Source: Streptomonospora salina
Lineage (GTDB): Bacteria; Actinomycetota; Actinomycetes; Streptosporangiales; Streptosporangiaceae
DNA: 64,000 nt
Reading direction: 5' to 3'
Assembly: GCF_014204715.1 (NCBI RefSeq)
Contig: NZ_JACHLY010000001.1
Location: 1,116,001 to 1,180,000 of the forward strand
Position 1 is the first letter of the stretch. Each line of letters starts with the position of its first letter. Below are positions 32,165 to 38,732 of the stretch, in pieces. The translations under genes were made by a program, and so were the position numbers. The notes beneath the pieces are model-generated. The model had not been told where the DNA came from. It was given only the letters and a program-made list of their open reading frames with translations, and searched no databases.

Positions 32165-32833
32165 GTGGTCGATGCATGGATGCCGGGAGTCAAACGAATC
32201 CCCTGCACCAGCCGGGCGGGGGCGCACCTCCAGGGGGGAGCGCCCCGGGCCGTGTGGCTGACGACCGAATCGGACCCGGCGGCCCTGACAGCCAGTTCCG
32301 TGGCCAAACGCCTCGTGGGCGAAGGCCGCACCGCCCACCTCGTGTGGAACCCCCGCACCGGCGAGACCGTGCAGCTGCTGCCCGCCACCGCCCCCGCCGG
32401 CGGCGAGCTGACACCGAACCTGCCCGACCGTGCCTGCGAAGGACGGGCATGCATCACCATCACGGTGATCGGATGGTCCGATGCCCCCTTTACGGACGCG
32501 CCGCTGCGCGAACTCGCGCCGATACTGAGCTGGTTGGACACCTGGGAGGTACCCAGACGCTGGCCGGCGGGCACACCGCCGGCGGGGCTGCCGAGTCCGC
32601 GCGAACGCGCCCGGGGCGAGCGCCTGTGGGCGCGCGGCGGACACTTCGGCCATTCCCAAGTCCCCGGGGCGCACGCGACGACGCCCGGCGCCGTCAGCCC
32701 CGACGTGCTCCTGGGCCGCGCCGAAGCGCTGCCGGAGCCGGCGCGGTCGGTTCCCGCCCCGCCGCCGGCGCTGCCCGTCGCCGGGTTCGACCCCGACGGG
32801 GACCGGCGCTTCGCCGGGGCGGCCAGCGGCTGA
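32165..32833 (+). CDS. N-acetylmuramoyl-L-alanine-amidase-like (PGRP-like) protein
   Basis: 222 aa. WMPGVKRIPCTSRAGAHLQG, RAVWLTTESDP, SSVAKRLVGEGRTAHLVWNP, GETVQLLPATAPAG, ACITITVIGWSDAPFTD, LSWLDTWEVPRRWPAG and GGHFGHSQVPG follow, in order, the layout of type-2-amidase-like proteins of actinobacteria and their phages. The family uses His and Cys/His zinc ligands to cut the glycan-peptide bond; here THH-type first His is replaced by TTES, though H in AHLVWNP and GHFGHSQVPG remain, so catalysis is uncertain. No signal peptide is seen. The Pro/Ala-rich C-terminal 40 residues are non-conserved. GTG 32165 is the start; the ribosome site is weak (GAGAGGCGG, far). Confidence 0.68.
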   Translation: MVDAWMPGVKRIPCTSRAGAHLQGGAPRAVWLTTESDPAALTASSVAKRLVGEGRTAHLVWNPRTGETVQLLPATAPAGGELTPNLPDRACEGRACITITVIGWSDAPFTDAPLRELAPILSWLDTWEVPRRWPAGTPPAGLPSPRERARGERLWARGGHFGHSQVPGAHATTPGAVSPDVLLGRAEALPEPARSVPAPPPALPVAGFDPDGDRRFAGAASG

Positions 32834-32888
32834 ACCGGTGGCGCAGGGCGGCCGGGGGACGGCGGTCGGCTCCGGTCCGCGCCGCCGT

Positions 32889-32894
32889 TAGTCT
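32889..32894 (+). promoter_or_regulatory. -10 element TAGTCT for a leaderless DUF2510-protein mRNA
   Basis: TAGTCT stands exactly 7 nt before ATG 32902; no Shine-Dalgarno sequence is present. Confidence 0.5.
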
Positions 32895-32901
32895 GTCCGC
32901 C

Positions 32902-34821
32902 ATGGGTGGACAGATCGAGCCAGGCTGGTACGCGGATCCGCAGGGCGGACAGGGCCTCGTGCGCTGGTGGAACGGCGACGAGTGGACACAGCATGTCCAC
33001 TCCATCGCCGAACTCCAGGGGGCCGGTGCGGCCGCGGACGCCGATGACGAGGCGACCGCCGATCTCAGCGGCGCGAACCGCCCGGCGGACGACGAAGCGA
33101 CAGCGCCCGACCTGGGCCCTTCCGCTCCCTCGGCGGCGGACGACGACCCCAGCACCGTGCGCATCGACCCCGGACAGCGGCCCGGCGCCGCACCGCACGC
33201 CGCCGACGACGAGCCCACCGACGACCCCGCCGCCGACGGCTCCACCATGCGTCTCGATCCCGGGGCCGCATCCGGCCACCCCGGCGGCGCACCTCCGCCG
33301 CACCGTCCCGCCGACCCCGGTTCCGCCATCGGCGACGACCCCAGCACCGTGCGCATCGACCCCGGACAGCGGCCCGGCGCCGCACCGCACGCCGCCGACG
33401 AGGAACCCACCGACGACCTCGCCGCCGACGGCTCCACCATGCGCTTCGCCCCCGGGACCGCATCCGGCCACCCCGCCGACGGCCCCAGCGCTCCCTCGCC
33501 CGAAGGAACGGCCCGCCTGGATCCGGAATCCACGGCCGTGGCGGGCGCGGGCGGCGGCGCGCCGCAGGGCGGCCCCGCCGACGGGGTCCCGGAGGCCCCG
33601 CCCGCGGGTTCGACCATGCGCATCGACCCGTTCCAGGACAACGACGAGCCCACCGACGACCTGGCGGGCGCGGGGCGCGGCTCCGGCCAGGGCGGCGGCG
33701 AGAGCGGCGCGGCGCCCAGCACCGCCGTCTTCGACCCGAACGATCCGGCTTTCACCGCGGCCGCGGGCACCGGGGCGGGGGAAGCCGGCGGTTACCCGGC
33801 CGGAGCGGCCGGAACCGCCGGTACGGAGGGCGCCGGCGGCGGAGAGAAGCGCGGCGGCCTCGGCAAGCTCTTCGGCGACCTCAAGGAGGGCTGGTCGGAG
33901 ATCTCCGAGGAGCGCCGCCAGCGCAAGGAGGAAGAGGAGCGCAAGCGCGCCCAGGAGCAGGCCAAGCAGGCCCAGGAGGAGGCGCGCCGCGCCGCCGAGG
34001 CCCCGCAGCAGCAAGCCCGGCAGGAGCAGCGGGCTCCGCAGGACCAGGCCCCGCAGAGCCCGAGCGGGCCCGGTCCCGGCGCCGGCGACGCACCGGCGGG
34101 CGCTGCGCCGGGACCGGACGCTCCGGGGACGGCCTCGCCGGAACCGCAGCAGGCTCCGGGGACACCCCCGTCCGGGCCGCAGCAGCGGCCGTCCGGAGCC
34201 CAGCCGTCCTGGGGCGCTTCCGGCGGCGCCGCACCGGGCTCCGCCTACCCGCCGCCGTCGCCTCCTTCGGGGCCGCAGCAGGGCTACAACGCTCCTCCGC
34301 CGCCCTACGCCGGGCCCTCCGGCCCGCAGCAGTGGGGCGGCCCCCAGCCGGGCGGGCCCCCGAACCAGGGACCGCCTCCGCCGCAGGCCCAGCAGGGACC
34401 GCCTCCCGGCTACCCGCCCCAGGGCGCGCAACCGCCGCCCGGACCGTCCGGATCCGGGCGGGACCACCGGCCCGACCAGTACCCGATGCAGCAGGGTTAC
34501 CAGGGCGGCCGGCAGCCGGCCGGGTACCCGCCGTACGGCCAGCAGCCGCCGCCCGGCCCGGGCGGCTACTCGGCGGGCGGCCCCGGCGGCCCCCAGCAGT
34601 GGGGCGGCCCGTCCGGCGGACACCAGCAGCCGTGGGGGCAGCCGCCTCCGCAGCCCCCGCAGCCTCCGCGGCAGAAGCGGAAGAAGAGCGGCTGCGGCGG
34701 ATGCCTGGGCGGATGCCTGTTCATCGTGCTGCTGCTGATCGTGGCTGTCGGCGCGGCCGGCTACATGCAGTACACCGGTTCCTACGACATCCTCGGCGAG
34801 ATCTTCGGCATCTACCTGTGA
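32902..34821 (+). CDS. DUF2510 membrane protein with repeats and disordered Pro/Gln region
   Basis: 639 aa. DUF2510 at residues 5-35 (EPGWYADPQGGQGLVRWWNG, DEWTQHV). Residues about 40-260 are acidic and repeated: a 64-residue unit occurs twice (DDPSTVRIDPGQRPG, DEPTDD, GSTMRLDP / GSTMRFAP) and related fragments recur (TMRIDPFQ). Next comes a Lys/Glu/Gln coiled coil (about 315-375; SEERRQRKEEEERKRAQEQA). Then a Pro/Gly/Gln/Tyr-rich tract (about 380-590), a basic-Cys patch (RKKSGCGGCLGGCL) and one C-terminal TM helix (FIVLLLIVAVGAAGYMQY), leaving the bulk in the cytoplasm. The recurring S/T-rich acidic motifs look like kinase phospho-acceptors or FHA ligands (inference). Function unknown. Confidence 0.78.
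   Translation: MGGQIEPGWYADPQGGQGLVRWWNGDEWTQHVHSIAELQGAGAAADADDEATADLSGANRPADDEATAPDLGPSAPSAADDDPSTVRIDPGQRPGAAPHAADDEPTDDPAADGSTMRLDPGAASGHPGGAPPPHRPADPGSAIGDDPSTVRIDPGQRPGAAPHAADEEPTDDLAADGSTMRFAPGTASGHPADGPSAPSPEGTARLDPESTAVAGAGGGAPQGGPADGVPEAPPAGSTMRIDPFQDNDEPTDDLAGAGRGSGQGGGESGAAPSTAVFDPNDPAFTAAAGTGAGEAGGYPAGAAGTAGTEGAGGGEKRGGLGKLFGDLKEGWSEISEERRQRKEEEERKRAQEQAKQAQEEARRAAEAPQQQARQEQRAPQDQAPQSPSGPGPGAGDAPAGAAPGPDAPGTASPEPQQAPGTPPSGPQQRPSGAQPSWGASGGAAPGSAYPPPSPPSGPQQGYNAPPPPYAGPSGPQQWGGPQPGGPPNQGPPPPQAQQGPPPGYPPQGAQPPPGPSGSGRDHRPDQYPMQQGYQGGRQPAGYPPYGQQPPPGPGGYSAGGPGGPQQWGGPSGGHQQPWGQPPPQPPQPPRQKRKKSGCGGCLGGCLFIVLLLIVAVGAAGYMQYTGSYDILGEIFGIYL
33142..33283 (+). repeat. Direct repeat copy 1 within the DUF2510 gene
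   Basis: A 142-bp segment repeated with about nine-tenths identity 192 bp further on (33334-33475). The 192-bp offset equals 64 codons, so the frame is kept; it arose by in-frame duplication. Confidence 0.85.
33334..33475 (+). repeat. Direct repeat copy 2 within the DUF2510 gene
   Basis: Second copy of the repeat starting at 33142. Differences are mostly at third positions plus a few conservative changes (ADDEPTDDP versus ADEEPTDDL). Confidence 0.85.
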
Positions 34822-34823
34822 GC

Positions 34824-34858
34824 CCTGCGGGGCACCGCCCACGGGCGCGCCCCGCAGG
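34824..34858 (+). terminator. Terminator after the DUF2510 gene
   Basis: CCTGCGGGGC and GCCCCGCAGG (10-bp perfect stem, 15-nt loop) begin 3 nt after the stop codon. Confidence 0.6.
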
Positions 34859-35033
34859 AACCCGCCGGGACCCGTCCGGAACGGGCCGCCCCGGAGGCCG
34901 CGGCGAAGGGCGGGCCCCGCGACCGGTTCCCGGAGAGTCCCGCAGCCCCCGACGGCGACCGCCCCGCTCGCAACCCGAGCGTGCCCCGGCGGCGAGCAGG
35001 CGCCCGCACGGTCGGACGGGCTCGGAAACGACC

Positions 35034-35039
35034 TAAGCT
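35034..35039 (+). promoter_or_regulatory. -10 element TAAGCT for a leaderless orn mRNA
   Basis: TAAGCT lies 7 nt before ATG 35047, no Shine-Dalgarno sequence between. Confidence 0.5.
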
Positions 35040-35046
35040 GGCCGGT

Positions 35047-35724
35047 ATGAACGACTGCTTGGTGTGGATCGACTGTGAGATGACGGGGCTCGACCTCGAG
35101 AACGACGCGCTGATCGAGGTGGCCTGCCTGATCACCGACGGCGAGCTGAACCAGCTCGACGAAGGGATCGACGTCGTCGTCAAACCGCCCCAGGCGGCGC
35201 TCGACCAGATGGGCGATTTCGTCACCCAGATGCACACCACGTCGGGGCTGCTCGACGCACTCGACGGCGGGGTCACCCTGCAGGAAGCCGAGGACCGCGT
35301 GCTGGAGCACATCCAGCGCTACGTGTCGGAGCCGAAGAAGGCGCCGCTGTGCGGCAACTCCATCGCCACCGACCGCGTCTTCCTCGCGCGCGACATGCCG
35401 CGCATCGACGACTTCCTGCACTACCGGATGGTCGACGTGTCCAGCATCAAGGAGCTGCTGCGCCGCTGGTACCCGCGTATCTACTTCGCCAGCCCGGAGA
35501 AGCACGGCGGCCACCGCGCACTGGCCGACATCACCGAGAGCATCCGTGAGCTGCGTTACTACCGCGCTGCCGCATTCGTCTCCCCGCCCGGCCCCGACAG
35601 CGCCACTGCGCGCTCCGTCGCGGCCGACGTCGTCGCAGGCGGGAACGGCCGCCAGGAGCAGCAGAACCCGTCCGGCGACGCCTCCGGCAGGTCCGGCGCA
35701 GACGCCTCCGGGACCGGGAACTGA
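35047..35724 (+). CDS. orn: Oligoribonuclease
   Basis: 3'-to-5' exoribonuclease that degrades 2-5-nt RNA fragments (including pGpG from c-di-GMP turnover) to mononucleotides. 225 aa: DEDDh catalytic domain in residues 1-180 with LVWIDCEMTGLDLENDALIE (Exo I, D9 and E11), CGNSIATDRVFLARDMP (Exo II) and KHGGHRALADITESIRELRYY (Exo III, His and Asp). A ~45-residue Gly/Ser tail is extra compared with the ~180-aa E. coli enzyme and is common in actinomycetes. ATG 35047 agrees with both the family N-terminus and the -10 position; an upstream GTG frame is noise. tRNA-His directly follows, an arrangement conserved in actinobacteria. Confidence 0.96.
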   Translation: MNDCLVWIDCEMTGLDLENDALIEVACLITDGELNQLDEGIDVVVKPPQAALDQMGDFVTQMHTTSGLLDALDGGVTLQEAEDRVLEHIQRYVSEPKKAPLCGNSIATDRVFLARDMPRIDDFLHYRMVDVSSIKELLRRWYPRIYFASPEKHGGHRALADITESIRELRYYRAAAFVSPPGPDSATARSVAADVVAGGNGRQEQQNPSGDASGRSGADASGTGN

Positions 35725-35747
35725 CCGGAGCACCCCTGCGCGTGGGC

Positions 35748-35753
35748 TAGAAT
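35748..35753 (+). promoter_or_regulatory. -10 element TAGAAT for tRNA-His
   Basis: TAGAAT lies about 45 nt upstream of the mature tRNA 5' end, near a well-placed start of the precursor. No convincing -35 at 16-18 nt distance. Confidence 0.45.
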
Positions 35754-35797
35754 CTATTCTGAACGCAGACACGGGACGGATCCCGGTCCGCGCTCAT

Positions 35798-35871
35798 GGT
35801 GGGTGTAGCTCAGTCGGCAGAGCACTTGGTTGTGGTCCAAGAAGTCGGGGGTTCAAGTCCCCTCACTCACC
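35798..35871 (+). tRNA. tRNA-His (anticodon GTG)
   Basis: Complete cloverleaf: acceptor GTGGGTG pairs with CACTCAC (one G-U), D arm TAGCTCAGTCGGCAGAGC, anticodon stem CTTGG/CCAAG with loop TTGTGGT (anticodon GTG at 35832-35834), T arm GGGGG-TTCAAGT-CCCCT. The extra G at 35798 (G-1) pairs with the discriminator C73 at 35871, the identity mark of histidine tRNA. CCA is not encoded. An intrinsic terminator follows after 8 nt. Confidence 0.97.
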
Positions 35872-35879
35872 CGGAGAGG

Positions 35880-35909
35880 AAAGGCCCCGTTCCGCGGAAC
35901 GGGGCCTTT
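35880..35909 (+). terminator. Terminator of tRNA-His
   Basis: A 15-bp perfect palindrome (AAAGGCCCCGTTCCG and its complement) ending in CCTTTCTC, the nearest to a classical U-tailed terminator in this window. Confidence 0.85.
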
Positions 35910-36673
35910 CTCATGCCGCGGGCGGATGCGGGCGCCCGCCCCGGCCGGTCAGCCGGCGGAGCGGTGGCGCACGTGGGGGCCTCCGGGAAGCCCACCACCC
36001 GGTTCGGGATCCCGTCGCAGACACGGTGAAGGTCCTGCCCCGGGCGCGGCTCCGGATCCGGCGATGCCGTCCAGGGACATACTCAGGTTGGCGTCGGCCG
36101 TACTCGGGGCCGTCCCTGACGTCGTGTCGTCCGGTCCGGCTGCCCGGAGGCAGCCACCGGGGTCGACCTCCGCGCCGCCCGTCCGCCCCTCCCCCGCCGC
36201 CTCCCTCCACAGGAGGCCGGCCGCACCGCCGCCGATCGGGGCCGCGCAGCTACGATACGGGGCCGGTCGGATCCGCTCCGCTCGGGCGTGAACCGTCCCG
36301 CCCCCGTCCGTCCTGTCGGCGGCACCACCGCGAATCGGAGGGCGGAAAAAACGAAATAGTACGCGCGGAACCGCCGACTCCGCGTTTTATCGCGGTCGAA
36401 TGGAATCGAACGCGTTCACCGGATGATCATTTCCGGCGGCGCCGCCGCAGGCGGCGGCCGAGGGCGCTCCCGTGATCTCGGGATCCCCTTCGGCGGCGGC
36501 GCGACCGCCGATCCACAAGAGAGCGGACTCTTCCCCATTGATCTCAGGTGCACCGTTACTATATGCCGGGACCGTGCCACCGTGACCGTTCACCGTCCCG
36601 CGCAGAAATAGCGATCCCGACACCCCCGCCCCCGTCCTCCCCGACCGCCCCCCGCCTCCCGGGAGCATGTCAC
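35910..36673. other. 764-bp non-coding region ahead of the Tad locus
   Basis: No frame in this stretch has convincing codon bias, start and domain. The right third (36340-36600) is less GC-rich and carries the likely promoter of the Tad operon: a TACTAT/TATATG -10-like block at about 36558-36565 follows TTGATC at about 36538. I see no stable long hairpin, tRNA or repeat. Confidence 0.5.
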
Positions 36674-37825
36674 GTGACCCATGACCAGCCCAGGTCCGCG
36701 AGCGTCGTCGCGCTGCTCGCCGATGTCCCGACCACGGGACACCTCGGCGCTGCGCAGGCGCAGCGTTTCACCCTGGACGGTCATGACCCGGCCGAGCGGT
36801 CGGGCCCGTTCCTCGACTTCGCCCGCGGCCACGCCGCCCGAGGCACGAAGGTCGTCGCGCTCTACCCGCGCTGGCGCGGAGAACGCGCGCAGCGGGTGGT
36901 CGCCTTCGCCCGGGGCGCACTGCGCGAGGACACGGTGGCCGCCGTGGGGGTGGACCTCGCGCCGCTGGCGCTGTCGCTGATCGCGGACCAACTGGCCTAC
37001 CTGTGCCCCTACCTGCCGCCGGGGGTGGTCGCCGGCCTGGCCGACGAGCTTCCCCGCCACACCCTGGCCGGCGGGTGGCTGCGCACCGTCGCCAACCTCT
37101 CCACCATCCCCATTTCGGTGAACCAGCACCTGGGCTCGTTCGCTCCCGGCGTCACCTACCTCGCGCTGTGCTCTCCGGTACCGCAGGTGGTGCGGGCGCC
37201 CAAGGGCGAGGCCGGCACCCGGTTTCCGTTCCACCCGCAGGAGCCCGTGCACGTGCTGCACTCCAGCGGCGGCGACGTCGACACCACGGCGTTCGAAGGG
37301 CAGGTCCTGCCGGTGCTGCAGGCGGCGGCCGTGCGGCGGCTGCCCGCCCAGCCCCTCGGCCCCCGCTACTGGGGCTCGGCCAAGTACGCCGAGTTCGTGG
37401 CTTTCAGCGCCCATCCGCGCGCGCTGACCGAACCCGCCCGCCGGGTGCGGCCCGCCGCCTGCACCTGGTGCGGCGAACCCACGATCGTCGCGGTGTGCCG
37501 GTTCTGCGGCGCCGCCAACACGGTGCCCGAACAGCCGGCCCGCGCGGCCGAGCCCGCGCCTCCGCCCACCCCCGCAGCGGCGCCCGCACCCGCACGGCCG
37601 CCGGCACCCCCGGAGCGCCCCGCAGCGGCGCAGCCGCAGCCGCCGCCCGCAGCCGACGACGACCCGCCGGTGCCCCAAGAACTGCCGCCGCTGCCCGAGG
37701 ACTCCGCCCGCCCGGCGCCCGGCCCGGACGCGCCGCCGGGGCCTGCGGGCCCGGCCGGCGCGCCCCCGCCCGGTACCCCCGGGTGGAAGCAGGATGTGCC
37801 CTCCGTCCCCCGTTCCCCCGAATGA
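36674..37825 (+). CDS. Zinc-ribbon protein heading the Tad locus, unknown function
   Basis: 383 aa. Residues 1-255 form a soluble domain (SVVALLADVPTTGHLG, GTKVVALYPRWRGERAQRVV, IADQLAYLCPYLPPGVVAGL, STIPISVNQHLGSFAPGVTY, HVLHSSGGDVDTTAFEGQVL). It is followed by a CxxC...CxxC zinc ribbon (CTWCGEPTIVAVCRFCGAAN) and a ~120-residue Pro/Ala tail. The GTG at 36674 has GGGAG 8 nt upstream; earlier in-frame codons belong to the AT-richer promoter region. I recognise no family function. Position, strand and 76-bp spacing to cpaB argue for membership in the pilus operon. Confidence 0.65.
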   Translation: MTHDQPRSASVVALLADVPTTGHLGAAQAQRFTLDGHDPAERSGPFLDFARGHAARGTKVVALYPRWRGERAQRVVAFARGALREDTVAAVGVDLAPLALSLIADQLAYLCPYLPPGVVAGLADELPRHTLAGGWLRTVANLSTIPISVNQHLGSFAPGVTYLALCSPVPQVVRAPKGEAGTRFPFHPQEPVHVLHSSGGDVDTTAFEGQVLPVLQAAAVRRLPAQPLGPRYWGSAKYAEFVAFSAHPRALTEPARRVRPAACTWCGEPTIVAVCRFCGAANTVPEQPARAAEPAPPPTPAAAPAPARPPAPPERPAAAQPQPPPAADDDPPVPQELPPLPEDSARPAPGPDAPPGPAGPAGAPPPGTPGWKQDVPSVPRSPE

Positions 37826-37901
37826 GCGCCCATGGCCCGCCCCGGCCGGCGCCGACACCCGTAGCGGCCGCGAGGCCCCGTCCGCGTAGAAACGGAGCGC
37901 C

Positions 37902-38732
37902 ATGAACCCTCGTCAACGGCGCGGCATCCTGCTCATGATCGTCGCCGCGATCGGCGGTATCGCCGTGTTCCTCACGGTGGTGTCGTACATGAGCATGCTC
38001 AACGACGAGCTGGGCAGCTCCCGCACCGCCCTGCGCCTGACCCAGGACGTCCAGCCCTACGACGAGCTCTCGCCGGACATGGTGGAGCAGTACGAGGTCC
38101 CCGCGCGGTACTTCGACGCCGAGACGTTCATCGGCGACTTCACCGAGCTCCGCGAGGAGGCCGACCGGCTGCCGGTGGCCTCCAGCGCCCTGCGCGAAGG
38201 CGAACTGCTGCAGCACAGCATGGTCATCGCCGCCCCGGACCTCGAAGAGGGCGAACGCGAGATCGCCATCATGGTCGACGCCGAGACCGGTGTGGCCGGC
38301 AAGGTCGACCGCCAGTCGCGGGTGGACGTCTACGCCACGTTCAACCCCGGTGAGGGCCAGCCGGAAGCCTGCGCCTACCGCGTGCTGACCGACATCGAGA
38401 TCCTCGACATCGGCGACGTCGGCTCCACCATCGACGAGAACACCGGCGGCACCAACGACGTGGTGCCGGTGACGTTCCGGCTCAGCCCCGACCAGGCGCT
38501 GAACCTCACCTACGCCGAGGCGTTCTCCAGCAGCCTGCGCTTGGCCGCGGTCAGCCCGCAGGGCTCCGGTGACCCCGGCGGCCTGGAGTTCTGCTCCGGC
38601 GACCAGCTCGACGCGATCGACGCGCAGTCCGACGGCTCCGGCTCCTCCGAAAACGCCGACTCCTCGGGCCTGCCGGGCGACGCGCAGGAGGACGCCCCGC
38701 TCCCGCAGTCCGAGCAGACCGGGGGCGAGTGA
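37902..38732 (+). CDS. cpaB: Flp pilus assembly protein CpaB/RcpC
   Basis: 276 aa. One N-terminal membrane helix (about 9-30: LLMIVAAIGGIAVFLTVVSY), then the SAF-type domain: LRLTQDVQPYDELSPDMVEQ, VASSALREGELLQHSMV, and the RcpC-type part IAIMVDAETGVAGKVDRQSR with VDVYATFNPG and VPVTFRLSPDQALNLTYAEA. The Ser/Asp/Gly C-terminal 40 residues are disordered. CpaB proteins sit outside the membrane and are thought to stabilise the pilus channel; in Gram-positives they probably bind the wall. ATG 37902 has CGGAGCGCC upstream. Its stop overlaps the next ATG (TGATG), so translation is coupled. Confidence 0.88.
   Translation: MNPRQRRGILLMIVAAIGGIAVFLTVVSYMSMLNDELGSSRTALRLTQDVQPYDELSPDMVEQYEVPARYFDAETFIGDFTELREEADRLPVASSALREGELLQHSMVIAAPDLEEGEREIAIMVDAETGVAGKVDRQSRVDVYATFNPGEGQPEACAYRVLTDIEILDIGDVGSTIDENTGGTNDVVPVTFRLSPDQALNLTYAEAFSSSLRLAAVSPQGSGDPGGLEFCSGDQLDAIDAQSDGSGSSENADSSGLPGDAQEDAPLPQSEQTGGE

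Noticed and set aside
33142-33475. Possible CRISPR or other spaced repeat array
   Set aside because: Only two long copies, in frame inside a coding region, with coding-type differences; it is an internal gene duplication.
36387-36668. 93-codon minus-strand and 62-codon plus-strand frames ahead of the Tad locus
   Set aside because: Gly/Ala-rich reading of intergenic DNA; no start signal and overlapping the likely promoter.
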